Shown here in pieces: positions 20,614-30,091 of a DNA stretch of 64,000 nucleotides. Where the stretch lies: positions 62,001 to 126,000 of the forward strand of contig NZ_JACHVQ010000005.1 of NCBI RefSeq assembly GCF_014190805.1. Reading direction: 5' to 3'. The position numbers and the translations under genes are program-made. Under the pieces are notes generated by a model. The model was given only the letters and a program-made list of their open reading frames with translations. It was not told where the DNA came from and ran no database searches. Position 1 is the stretch's first letter, and every line of letters starts with the position of its first letter. This stretch comes from Flexivirga oryzae. Its GTDB lineage: Bacteria > Actinomycetota > Actinomycetes > Actinomycetales > Dermatophilaceae.

Positions 20614-21540
20614 ATGAGCAGCACAGCGACCCAGGCCGACGTCTTCGGGCGGTATGTCGGTGTGCTCGCGGAGACCCTCGACGACCACGAGACGTCACCC
20701 GCGCAGCTGGCGCAACGGCTCTACACCTCGCGGTTCCACCTGGACCGCATCGTCTCGGCGGTCGGTGGGGAGTCGCCCGGGGCGCTGCGCCGGCGACTGT
20801 TGCTGGAACGAGCGGCGTACCGGCTCATCACGACCCGGTCGCGGATCCTGGACGTCGGCGTCGAGGCCGGCTACGGATCACACGAAGCGTTCACGCGTGC
20901 CTTCGCGCGTCATTTCAACGTCACACCACGCGAATTCCGCTGCCAACCGACAGGTTTCAAGATCCCGGCGGACAACGGCGTTCATTTTCAACCACCCGGC
21001 GGGCTACGGCTGCCGGGACGAGGAGGCGTCAGCGCCATGGAACTACTCACCAAGATGATCGACCACCACATCTGGCTGACCGGCGAATTCGTCGAACGCG
21101 CAAGTCGATTGACCGACGAGCAGCTGGACGAGCGGATCGACTACGGCCTGGACGACGACCCCGACGAGATGACCCTGCGCCGGTTGCTGTCCCGGCTCGT
21201 CGGGCAGATGGGCATGTGGAACGCCGCGCTCGCAGACCGCGAATACGACTGGGACATCGAGCAGCACGAGACGGTCACCTCGTTGCGGTCCCGCCTCGCC
21301 GAGGAGGGACCGCGCTTCGCCGACAACGTCCGGCACGCGATCGAGCACGACGAACTCGACGACACCTTCGTGGATGCGACGTGTGAGCAGGCGGAGGTCT
21401 TCACGTACGGCGGGATGATCGCCCACGTGCTGACCTTCGCCGCGCACCGGCGCACCCTGGTCGCGCTCGCGCTCGACAAGCACGGCATCACCGATCTCGG
21501 CTGGGGCGACCCGATGCGCTGGGTCGCCGAACGCGCTTGA
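20614..21540 (+). CDS. AraC-type helix-turn-helix regulator fused to a DinB-like domain
   Basis: A 308-residue protein. Residues about 10-110 carry a complete AraC DNA-binding domain: two helix-turn-helices with LAQRLYTSRFHLDRIV and VGVEAGYGSHEAFTRAFARHFNVTPREFR. Residues about 145-305 form a helical DinB/YfiT-like bundle with spaced histidines (DHHIWLTGEF and FAAHRRTLV), which in that superfamily can bind a metal. The DNA-binding module is N-terminal, the reverse of classical AraC proteins. A sensor role for the DinB part is inferred. ATG at 20614 is chosen; a GTG at 20593 is possible. Confidence 0.8.
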   Translation: MSSTATQADVFGRYVGVLAETLDDHETSPAQLAQRLYTSRFHLDRIVSAVGGESPGALRRRLLLERAAYRLITTRSRILDVGVEAGYGSHEAFTRAFARHFNVTPREFRCQPTGFKIPADNGVHFQPPGGLRLPGRGGVSAMELLTKMIDHHIWLTGEFVERASRLTDEQLDERIDYGLDDDPDEMTLRRLLSRLVGQMGMWNAALADREYDWDIEQHETVTSLRSRLAEEGPRFADNVRHAIEHDELDDTFVDATCEQAEVFTYGGMIAHVLTFAAHRRTLVALALDKHGITDLGWGDPMRWVAERA

Positions 21541-21553
21541 ACGACGGGGGTTC

Positions 21554-22543
21554 TCACGGCAGGGCAGCGGGCGCGGCGCCGCTCAGCCGGAGTGCCGCCG
21601 CGCGCCAGCCGGTCGGGTCCGGGCCGTCCGGGATCATCAGCAACGAGTACCAGAGGACGAGAACGCGCCACCAGTGGGTTTCGACCCCGTCCAGCGGCCG
21701 TTCCGAGCAGTAGCCCTCGAGCAGGGCGGTGTGCACGTCGGTGCCCACCGGACCCCAGTCCCGGAAACGGGTGCCGAGCAGGACGGCGGAGCGCGCCAGT
21801 TCGACGACCGGCCGATCCCAGCGCATCTCCTCGAAGTCGAGGACCGCCGCGACGCCGGACTCGGCACACAGGACGTTGGCCGACCGGATGTCGCCGTGCA
21901 CCAGCTGGCCGGGAAGCGTCATCCCGGGAGCCGACGACAGCAGGCGTCGCAGCACGTCGCACGCCGGGTCGGGAAGATGGCCGGGTGCGTCCGCCAGCCA
22001 GCCCGCGATGGAGGTGCCCGGTGTTTTCGGGTGCGGCACCAGATCCGCCACCCGACCTGCGTCCGGGTAGGCCGCGAGCGCACGGTGCAGCCGTGCCAGG
22101 ACGGCGCCGGCGGCCCGGAGCTGCGCGGGATCGGCGGTGTCCAGCAGGTCCCCGTCGATCCGTCGTTGCAACCCGATCGAGGTGCCGTCGAGCTCCACCT
22201 GGAGCCGGCCGTCCACAGCGGCGACCGGTGCCGAGACCGGAAGTCGCTGCCTCTCGAGCCACGACGTGAGCGTGGCGAGTGCGCTGAGGCGTGGGAAGAC
22301 GTCGGATGCGACCGACCACTTCGCGATCAGCGGGCCGAGCGGTGTCCGGAGCGCGGCGAGCGCGTTCCGGGAGCTCATCGTGATGCGCTCGCACGCTTCG
22401 ACCCGGACGCCCCAGTGCCTCTCGACCGACCGGGCGACCCAGTCCCCGGCCGCGGCGGCATCGGGGAAACCGAACCGGTCCCGTAGCTGGACCGCGGGGT
22501 CGTGCTGCTCCCACAGCATGGTCAGGTGCGGTGTTCGGGTCAT
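21554..22543 (-). CDS. Aminoglycoside phosphotransferase-fold kinase (APH family)
   Basis: A 329-residue protein with the catalytic loop LVHGDIRSANVL and the metal-binding AVLDFEEMRWD typical of APH/choline-kinase-like enzymes. N-terminal kinase lobe residues (LIAKWS) supply the ATP lysine. The substrate is unknown; related proteins phosphorylate small alcohols or homoserine as often as antibiotics, so resistance should not be assumed. It lies 28 bp downstream of an ABC transporter operon on the same strand and may be its last gene. Confidence 0.75.
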   Translation of the reverse strand: MTRTPHLTMLWEQHDPAVQLRDRFGFPDAAAAGDWVARSVERHWGVRVEACERITMSSRNALAALRTPLGPLIAKWSVASDVFPRLSALATLTSWLERQRLPVSAPVAAVDGRLQVELDGTSIGLQRRIDGDLLDTADPAQLRAAGAVLARLHRALAAYPDAGRVADLVPHPKTPGTSIAGWLADAPGHLPDPACDVLRRLLSSAPGMTLPGQLVHGDIRSANVLCAESGVAAVLDFEEMRWDRPVVELARSAVLLGTRFRDWGPVGTDVHTALLEGYCSERPLDGVETHWWRVLVLWYSLLMIPDGPDPTGWRAAALRLSGAAPAALP

Positions 22544-22571
22544 GGGCCACCGACCGCGCTGCAGCGCGGTC

Positions 22572-23294
22572 CTACTCCTCCGAGATCGTCATCGAGGCGA
22601 GCCGCTGCCCGGCCAGTGCGATGCCGACGGCGAAGGCCACGACGGCGCCGAGCACGGCATACAGCAACGGCACCCCGGGTTTGCCGTCACCGAGGGCGGT
22701 CGCCAGATGTTGTATGACGGCGGTGCCCCACGCCCGTGCGGACAGCCATTTCACCGGCGACAGCAGCGACGAGATCGTCGACTCCCAGAGCAGCCAGAAC
22801 AGCAGGCAGCCGACGATGCTGCGTTTCATGGTGGTGGCGAGCACGGTGAAGATGCCGACGTAGGCGACGGTCGAGACGACCCCGCCCGCGAACGCCGCGA
22901 CGGCGACGTGCGAGGAGCCGCCGACCAGCAGGAACCCGGCGAGCAACATCGGCACGGCCGCGAAGACGATGCCCGCTGCCAGCACGACCACGGCCTTGCT
23001 GGAGATGATGGTCAGCCGGGAGACGGGCTTGGTCAGCAGGTAGATGATCGAGCCGTCGTCGAACTCCGAGTTGATCAGTGTCGTGGTTGCGACGAGCGCG
23101 ACCACGGGTACGACGATCCCGATGCCGAACACCCGCAGGAAGCCCTCGGCGCCCGAGTCGTCCATGGTGCCCTCCGACGTGGCGCGGATGAGGGTCGCGA
23201 GCGCGAGCATGATCACCGGCATCGCGATCATCAGCCAGACGCGGGCACGCCCGAAGAGGGAGCGCATCCCGAGGCGCAGGATGGCGCTGTTCAT
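22572..23294 (-). CDS. ABC-2 type transporter permease
   Basis: A 240-residue membrane protein with six hydrophobic segments and the ABC-2 feature INSEFDDGSIIYLLTKPVSR, a cytoplasmic coupling region. It would form the membrane part of an exporter with the ATPase encoded 34 bp upstream. It begins MNSAILRLGMRSLFGRARVW, typical of short actinobacterial ABC-2 permeases. The substrate is unknown. It is gene four of a four-gene transport operon. Confidence 0.82.
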   Translation of the reverse strand: MNSAILRLGMRSLFGRARVWLMIAMPVIMLALATLIRATSEGTMDDSGAEGFLRVFGIGIVVPVVALVATTTLINSEFDDGSIIYLLTKPVSRLTIISSKAVVVLAAGIVFAAVPMLLAGFLLVGGSSHVAVAAFAGGVVSTVAYVGIFTVLATTMKRSIVGCLLFWLLWESTISSLLSPVKWLSARAWGTAVIQHLATALGDGKPGVPLLYAVLGAVVAFAVGIALAGQRLASMTISEE

Positions 23295-23328
23295 TGCGGT
23301 GCCCCCGCGAGGTGTCGGAGCGGATGTC

Positions 23329-24239
<911 letters not shown>

Positions 24240-24243
<4 letters not shown>

Positions 24244-25169
24244 ATTGATGCCGCCTTCCGGGTGCGGTGGAGCAGCACGTATGCCGAGCCGAGCAGCCAG
24301 CAGAGCGCGGCGATCCCGAAGCCGAGGGTCCAGCCGCCGGCCGGGTGCGGCATCGAGTCGGACGGGGTGGGCTGGTGGAAGGCGCCGCTGACGAACTCCG
24401 CGACCACGGTGAACGGGTTGAACAGGGCGCCGATGAAGCTGAGCGTCCGGTTGTCGGAGTCGTATGCCGTGCCCTGCACGGCGGTCACGATGCCCGAGGT
24501 CAGCATCAGTGCGACGATCACGGCGGTGACGGCGAGCCCGGACCGGGTGGTGATCGCCGAGACCATGCCGGAGAACGTCGCCAGCAGCAGTGCCAGGATC
24601 GCGACGCCGACGATCGCGGCGAGGTAGTTGCGGGTGTGTTCGCCGTGGTCGACGTCGGCGCTCATCGCCGCGGCATACCAGACGGTCAGCGGCACGGCGA
24701 CGACCGCGAAGAGGGCGGTGGTGAGCGCGGCGAGGCGCATCAGGATGTAGGCGGTCCGCGACAGGGGCCGCGCGAAGTAGAGGACGACGGTCCGGTAGCG
24801 CAGGTCGCGCGCGAACAGCACCGGTGCCTGCGCCGCCGCGAAGATCGTGATGAGCAGCTGCGTCCAGTAGGGGAAGCCGAAGTAGTTGGCCAGCGGCGCG
24901 AACAGGTCGGCCTGGCTGGACAGGGACATCTTGTTCAGCTGCAGCAGCAGCCCGGCCAGCACCAGGGCCGGCACCATCAGCAGGGCGGCGACCAGCCAGG
25001 GCATCACCTTCGACTTGCCGGACCGGCCGAGGCCGAAACAGTGCCGCAGCGACAGGATGTAGAGCGACCAGGCGACCGCGCCGGTGCTCTGTCGCTTGCC
25101 GGTGAACGGCTGGTAGCCGATGTCGTGTATGACGCCACGCCGGGCCGGCGAGCTGGCGGGTTCGCTCAT
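24240..25169 (-). CDS. ABC-2 type transporter permease
   Basis: A 309-residue membrane protein with six to seven hydrophobic segments. It starts with a soluble stretch containing HDIGYQPFTGKRQ, seen in a subgroup of actinobacterial ABC-2 permeases, and has the coupling motif VLYFARPLSR. It overlaps both neighbours by 4 bp (24240-24243 and 25166-25169), so it sits in the middle of a tightly coupled operon and most likely pairs with the ATPase upstream. Confidence 0.82.
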
Positions 25170-26086
25170 ACCTGCGGGCCCCCTCCCTGCGCGAAGACTT
25201 CCTCCAGGCTGTGGTGCACCTCTTGTAGCCGCACCAGGCCGAGGCCCTCGTCGGCGACCAGGTCGCGGATCAGGTCCAGCGTCTCCGGGCGCTCCACCTG
25301 TACCTCGATGCGGTCGCCCACCGGCCAGGCGTGCACGCCACGGTCGAGCAACGCCTGGCCGATCCGGCGGTCGCTGCCGGGCGGTCCGAGCACCTCGACC
25401 AGCACGTTGCCGGTGGTGTGTGTCAGGTCCTGGGTGCGTTCGGCGCGCAGCAGCCGGCCGGCGTTGATCACGATCACGTGGTCGACGGTGCGTTCGAGCT
25501 CACCGAGCAGGTGGCTGGTGACCATGACGGAGATGCCGAAGTCGTGCCCGATGCGGCCGATCAGCTCCAGCATGTCGTCGCGGGCCCGGGGGTCGAGGCC
25601 GTTGGTGGGCTCGTCGAGCAGCACCAGGTGCGGGCTGTGCACGATCGCCTGCGCGAGCTTGGCGCGCTGCTTCATACCCGTCGAGTAGCCGCCCATCGGC
25701 CGGTGCCGCTCCTCGGCCAGGCCGACATGGCGCAGCACGTCGGAGGTGCGTTCGCGGGCCGCGTTGCGCGGCAGCCCGGACATCATCGCCATGTGCATGA
25801 CGAAGTCGGCGGCCGAGACGTCACCGGGCAGTACGTCGTGCTCCGGCATGTAGCCCAGCAGTGCCCGGACCTCGGCGCCCTGGACGGTGGGGTCCATGCC
25901 GAGCACCCGGACGGTGCCGCCGGTCGGGTGCAGCAGGCCGAGCAGCACCTTGATCAGCGTGGACTTGCCGGCGCCGTTGACCCCGACGACGCCGGTGATG
26001 CCCTCCGGGACACTGAGCGTGAGGTCGTCGAGCGCCCGGACGCGGGGGTACTGCATCGTCAGACCCTGCGTGTCGGCGACCCCCAT
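25166..26086 (-). CDS. ABC transporter ATP-binding protein
   Basis: A 306-residue ATPase, first gene of the operon. Walker A is GVNGAGKST (Val in place of the common Pro), the signature YSTGMKQR, and Walker B VLLDEPTNGLDP, with SHLLGELE providing the switch His. The C-terminal 80 residues form the accessory domain of CcmA/NatA-type ATPases. It begins MGVADTQGLTMQYP. The two ATPases are clearly divergent, so the operon encodes two different half-systems or one hetero-oligomeric exporter. Confidence 0.9.
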   Translation of the reverse strand: MGVADTQGLTMQYPRVRALDDLTLSVPEGITGVVGVNGAGKSTLIKVLLGLLHPTGGTVRVLGMDPTVQGAEVRALLGYMPEHDVLPGDVSAADFVMHMAMMSGLPRNAARERTSDVLRHVGLAEERHRPMGGYSTGMKQRAKLAQAIVHSPHLVLLDEPTNGLDPRARDDMLELIGRIGHDFGISVMVTSHLLGELERTVDHVIVINAGRLLRAERTQDLTHTTGNVLVEVLGPPGSDRRIGQALLDRGVHAWPVGDRIEVQVERPETLDLIRDLVADEGLGLVRLQEVHHSLEEVFAQGGGPQV

Positions 26087-26184
26087 GTTGGGAGCCTAAC
26101 CGGGCGCCCGCCGTCTGGGCGCCAGACTTGCCGGAACGGGACCACGGCCCTGTGGGGTCACCGTGCGGCGAACCCGGTCGCCGG

Positions 26185-27240
26185 TCAGACCCTGGCCTCG
26201 AAGACCAGGTTGAACGGTGTCTCGCCGATCCTGCGGAACCGGGTGAACCCGGCGTCGGTGCAGACCTGCCGGATGGCCCGCTCACCGGCCTGTGCGCCCA
26301 GCGCGTACCCGCCCGGCTGGGACATCGCGTTGGGAACGCACAGCAGGGTCGAGAAGCTGTAGTAGACCCGCCCGACCGGGTTGAGGTTCTCCGCGACGGA
26401 GTCGCCCGCGGCGGGTTCCACGATCAGCCACGCGCCCTCGGGGTTGAGGGTGGAGTTGATGTGCCGGGCGGCACCGACCGGGTCGCCCATGTCGTGCAGG
26501 CAGTCGAAGGTGGTGACGAGCGTGTAACCGGTGCCGGAGAACGACTGGGCGCCGGCCACCTCGAAGGAGACCCGGTCGCTCACTCCGGCCTCGGCGGCCC
26601 GTTTGCTCGCGGCCGCCACCGAGCCGTCGTGGTAGTCCGACCCGGCGAACGTCGAGCGCGGGTACGCCTGCGCCATGAGCACCGTGCTGGCGCCGTGGCC
26701 GCAGCCGACATCGGCCACGCGGGCGCCCGCGTTGAGGGTGGTCTCGACCCCGTCCAGGGCCGGGATCCACTCCGTGGTCAGGTGGGCCAGGTAGCCGGGC
26801 CGGAAGAACTTCTCGCAGCCGGTGAAGACCTGGGTGTCCTGCTCGTGCCAGCCGAGGCCGGCACCGGTCACGAATGCCTCCTGCATGCGGGGCAGCGCCT
26901 CGAGCGTCCCCAGCGCCAGTTCGAAGGCGCCCGGCAGGTACAGCGGGCCGTCGGGGTCGGTCAGGGCGAACGCCTTCTCCTCGGTCATGGAGTAGCGGTC
27001 GGCCGTGGCGTCATACTCCACGTACCCGCCGGCCGCCTGGCCGCGCAGCCACTCGGTGACGTAACGCGCGTTGGTGCCGGTGCGGTCGGCGAGTTCCGGG
27101 CCGGTGGCGGGCCCCTGGGCGAGAGCTCGGTAGAGGCCGAGCCGGTCGCCGAGGACGATGCTGCCGGCGGCGACCGTCGCTCCCAGGTCGCCGGCGAACC
27201 GGCCGACGAATTCCATCAATTTGTCGTTGTCGATGCTCAT
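26185..27240 (-). CDS. SAM-dependent methyltransferase with N-terminal winged helix
   Basis: A 351-residue protein. Residues about 20-90 form a winged-helix dimerisation-like domain (VLGDRLGLYRALAQGP, LADRTGTNARYVTEWLRG), and residues about 165-330 a class I methyltransferase domain with VADVGCGHGASTVLMA as the SAM site and TTFDCLHDMGDP at strand 4. The layout matches small-molecule O/C-methyltransferases. ATG at 27240 has AAGGAA upstream; a longer frame beginning at 27420 has no support. It is divergent from the hydrolase-glycosyltransferase fusion across 142 bp, which suggests shared regulation. The substrate is unknown. Confidence 0.85.
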   Translation of the reverse strand: MSIDNDKLMEFVGRFAGDLGATVAAGSIVLGDRLGLYRALAQGPATGPELADRTGTNARYVTEWLRGQAAGGYVEYDATADRYSMTEEKAFALTDPDGPLYLPGAFELALGTLEALPRMQEAFVTGAGLGWHEQDTQVFTGCEKFFRPGYLAHLTTEWIPALDGVETTLNAGARVADVGCGHGASTVLMAQAYPRSTFAGSDYHDGSVAAASKRAAEAGVSDRVSFEVAGAQSFSGTGYTLVTTFDCLHDMGDPVGAARHINSTLNPEGAWLIVEPAAGDSVAENLNPVGRVYYSFSTLLCVPNAMSQPGGYALGAQAGERAIRQVCTDAGFTRFRRIGETPFNLVFEARV

Positions 27241-27382
27241 GGCGGATTCCTTGTCGCAGGTGGATGCTGGTGGACGGAGCATCGCCCGGCGCGATTGCAA
27301 GCAGATTGCAACCGGCGCCGGCCACCGTGCTGGTGGGACGGTCGACGTCGGCGTCGACCGGGTTCGTCCGAGGAGGCGCGCC

Positions 27383-30091
27383 ATGCGAGCACGCGAGCCG
27401 GACCGCGCCGGGTTCGTCACCCGGGACGACGTCCATTGCTACTACGAGGCGTTCGGCGACGGCGAGCACGCGCTGGTCTTCCTCACCGACATCCTGGTGA
27501 CCGGCCGGATGTGGAAGGCGCAGGTCGGCTACCTCGCCCGGCACTTCACCGTCGTGGTGGTCGACCCGCGCGGCAACGGCAGATCCGACAAGCCAACCGA
27601 CGAGGCGGCGTATGCCGACACCGAGATGGTCGCGGACGTGGTCGCGGTGCTGGACGTGCTCGGCATCGACCGGGCGGTCGCGGTGGGTCTGTGCGAAAGC
27701 AGCTACTACGCGCTCGTGCTGGCAGCGACCCAGCCGGACCGGATCGAGGCGGTCGTGGCCATCGGCAGCAGCGTGCTGGACGGGACCCCGCGCCCGGACC
27801 GGGGCACGGACGTGTATGACGACCTGGCGTCGTGCTGGTACGCCCCGGACACCGGCCAGCAGGGCTGGGCGATGCTCAACCGCGAGATCTGGCTGCACGA
27901 CTGGCCGCGGTGGCCGCAGTTCTTCTTCGGGCAGATCGTCAACGACCCGCACAGCACCAAGATCGTGGAGGACCTGACCGCGTGGGCGTGCGAGAGCACC
28001 GGGGCGGCACAGGTCGCGGCGGCCGAGCGGGATGACTACACGGTGAACACCCCGGACGAGATGGTGCAGGTGCTGGCGCCGCTGCGGTGCCCGGTGCTGT
28101 TCATCCACGGCACCCTCGACCTGTGCCAGTCGTTCGCCCGGGGCGCTCACCTGGCCCGCATGTTCGGAGGCGAGTTGCTCGCGCTCGGCGGCGCCGGTCA
28201 CGTGCCGACCGGCCGGGATCCGGTCGCCGTCAACCACGCCATCGCCGACTTCGTCGCACGCGTCCACGACGGGTCCGCGGTGCCCCGGCGGGGTGGCCCG
28301 AGTCCCGTGCGGGCGCACCTGAACACCCGGCGGGACCCGGCGCCGCCGCTGGCGCAGGGGCGGCGGCTGGGCCGCGGCACGGCATACGGCGAGGGGGTGC
28401 CGCAAGCGGTGCTGCTGCCGGCCGCAGGCGCCGACGCGGACGCCTGGGCGGCCCAGCTGCCCGGCGTCGCTCGGCACCTGCCGCTGCTCGTGCTGGACAC
28501 CGGTGTCGACCGGGTGGCAGAGGTCCGGGCGGCGCTGGAGGCGGCCGGGATCAGGGACTGCGTGGTCTTCGCCCCGCCCGGTGCCGGGCGGATCGCCAGC
28601 GCGCTCGCCGCCGACCGGGCCCGAGTCGCCGGAGTGGTGCTCGTCGACGCGCACCGTGCCCTGGCCGACCAGCCCGGGCTGCTGGAGTTCTTCGTGCAGC
28701 GGCTGCCGCGGGACCGTTGCGCGGCGTCGGTGGTGCGGGCCCTGGGCGACGCAGTTGCCGCGGACGTGGCCGGCCGTGCCGTGCTCGTCCGGGTCGTCGA
28801 CACCCGCTCGGCGCGCACCGGCCGCGCCGACGCGGTCGTCACCGTCGAGGGCGGGACGGCCCCGGGCCGACCGCCGGCGTCCCGCCGCCGCAAGCGCCCG
28901 CGGGTCCTGTACCTGTCGTCACCCATCGGCCTCGGACACGTACGCCGCGACCTGGCCATCGCGGACGCGCTGCGCCGGCAGCGGCCGGGGCTGCAGGTGG
29001 ACTGGCTGACACAGTCGCCGGTGACGGACTTCCTGGAGCGGGCGGGGGAGCGGGTGCACCCGGCCTCGGCCTGGCTGGCCAGCGAGTCCGGACACATCGA
29101 CGCCGAAGCGGGGGAGCACGACCTGCACGCGTTCCGGGCGATCCGCCGGATGGACGAGATCCTGGTCAACAACTTCCACGTGTTCGACGACCTGGTGTCG
29201 GAGCGGGAGTACGACGCCTGGCTGGGCGACGAGGCGTGGGACCTGGACCACTTCCTGCACGAGAACCCGCGACGCAAGCGCGCACCGTTCGTCTGGTTGA
29301 CCGACTTCGTCGGCTGGATCCCGATGCCGGACGGCGGCGAGCGGGAGGCGGCGCTGACCGCGGACTACAACGCCGAGATGCTGGAGCACGTCACCCGCTA
29401 CCCGGACCTGCGTGACCTGTCGCTGTTCGTCGGCGACCCGGACGACGTGGTCGCGCGCGATTTCGGGCCCGGGCTGCCGGGCATCCGGGAGTGGACGCAG
29501 CAGCACTTCCGGTTCTGCGGCTATGTGATGGGTGAGCGCCTCTCACCGGACGAACGAGCCGGTTGGCGAACCCGGTTCGGGTATGCCGCGGACCAGTTGG
29601 TGTGCGTCGCCTCGGTCGGTGGCTCCGGTGTCGGCGAGGCACTGCTGCACCGCATCGTCGACGCCTACGAGACCTGTCGGTCGCGGCTGCCGTCCCTGCG
29701 GCTGGAGCTGGTCACCGGCCCGCGCATCGATCCGGGAACGTTCACCGTGCCGGCCGGGGTGACCGTCCACGGCTTTCTGCCCGACCTCGACCGCCGTCAT
29801 GCAGTGTGCGACATCGCCCTCGTCCAGGGTGGCCTCTCGACGACCATGGAGTTGACCGCGGCGGGCCGTCCGTTCCTCTACTTCCCGCTGGGACACCATT
29901 TCGAGCAGCAGGTGCACGTGCGGCACCGGCTGGAGCGGCACCGGGCCGGCCGGGCGATGGATTACGCCACGGCCACCGCCGAGACGATCGCCGACGCGTT
30001 GGTGGGGGAGCTGAGCCGGCCGGTGGATTACCTTCCGGTGCCCGCCGACGGAGCGGAGCGTGCCGCGCGGCTGGTCGCCGGGATCCTCTGA
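27383..30091 (+). CDS. Alpha/beta-hydrolase fused to a MurG-like glycosyltransferase
   Basis: A 902-residue three-part protein. Residues about 15-290 are an alpha/beta-hydrolase: VVDPRGNGRSDKP, the nucleophile elbow GLCESS with Cys104 in the usual Ser place, an Asp in FIHGTLDLCQS and a His in GGAGHVPTG. Residues about 335-475 look like a second, degenerate hydrolase fold without an obvious elbow. Residues about 505-900 are a GT-B glycosyltransferase: VLYLSSPIGLGHVRRDL at the start, then ALVQGGLSTTMELTAAGRP and FPLGHHFEQ, as in MurG/UGT donor domains. GAGG sits 10 nt before the ATG. The substrates are unknown. The 3' end overlaps the SARP gene by 64 bp. Confidence 0.85.
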   Translation: MRAREPDRAGFVTRDDVHCYYEAFGDGEHALVFLTDILVTGRMWKAQVGYLARHFTVVVVDPRGNGRSDKPTDEAAYADTEMVADVVAVLDVLGIDRAVAVGLCESSYYALVLAATQPDRIEAVVAIGSSVLDGTPRPDRGTDVYDDLASCWYAPDTGQQGWAMLNREIWLHDWPRWPQFFFGQIVNDPHSTKIVEDLTAWACESTGAAQVAAAERDDYTVNTPDEMVQVLAPLRCPVLFIHGTLDLCQSFARGAHLARMFGGELLALGGAGHVPTGRDPVAVNHAIADFVARVHDGSAVPRRGGPSPVRAHLNTRRDPAPPLAQGRRLGRGTAYGEGVPQAVLLPAAGADADAWAAQLPGVARHLPLLVLDTGVDRVAEVRAALEAAGIRDCVVFAPPGAGRIASALAADRARVAGVVLVDAHRALADQPGLLEFFVQRLPRDRCAASVVRALGDAVAADVAGRAVLVRVVDTRSARTGRADAVVTVEGGTAPGRPPASRRRKRPRVLYLSSPIGLGHVRRDLAIADALRRQRPGLQVDWLTQSPVTDFLERAGERVHPASAWLASESGHIDAEAGEHDLHAFRAIRRMDEILVNNFHVFDDLVSEREYDAWLGDEAWDLDHFLHENPRRKRAPFVWLTDFVGWIPMPDGGEREAALTADYNAEMLEHVTRYPDLRDLSLFVGDPDDVVARDFGPGLPGIREWTQQHFRFCGYVMGERLSPDERAGWRTRFGYAADQLVCVASVGGSGVGEALLHRIVDAYETCRSRLPSLRLELVTGPRIDPGTFTVPAGVTVHGFLPDLDRRHAVCDIALVQGGLSTTMELTAAGRPFLYFPLGHHFEQQVHVRHRLERHRAGRAMDYATATAETIADALVGELSRPVDYLPVPADGAERAARLVAGIL

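Noticed and set aside
21554..22543. Antibiotic resistance kinase
   Set aside because: The fold is shared by many metabolic kinases and nothing nearby indicates antibiotic production or resistance.
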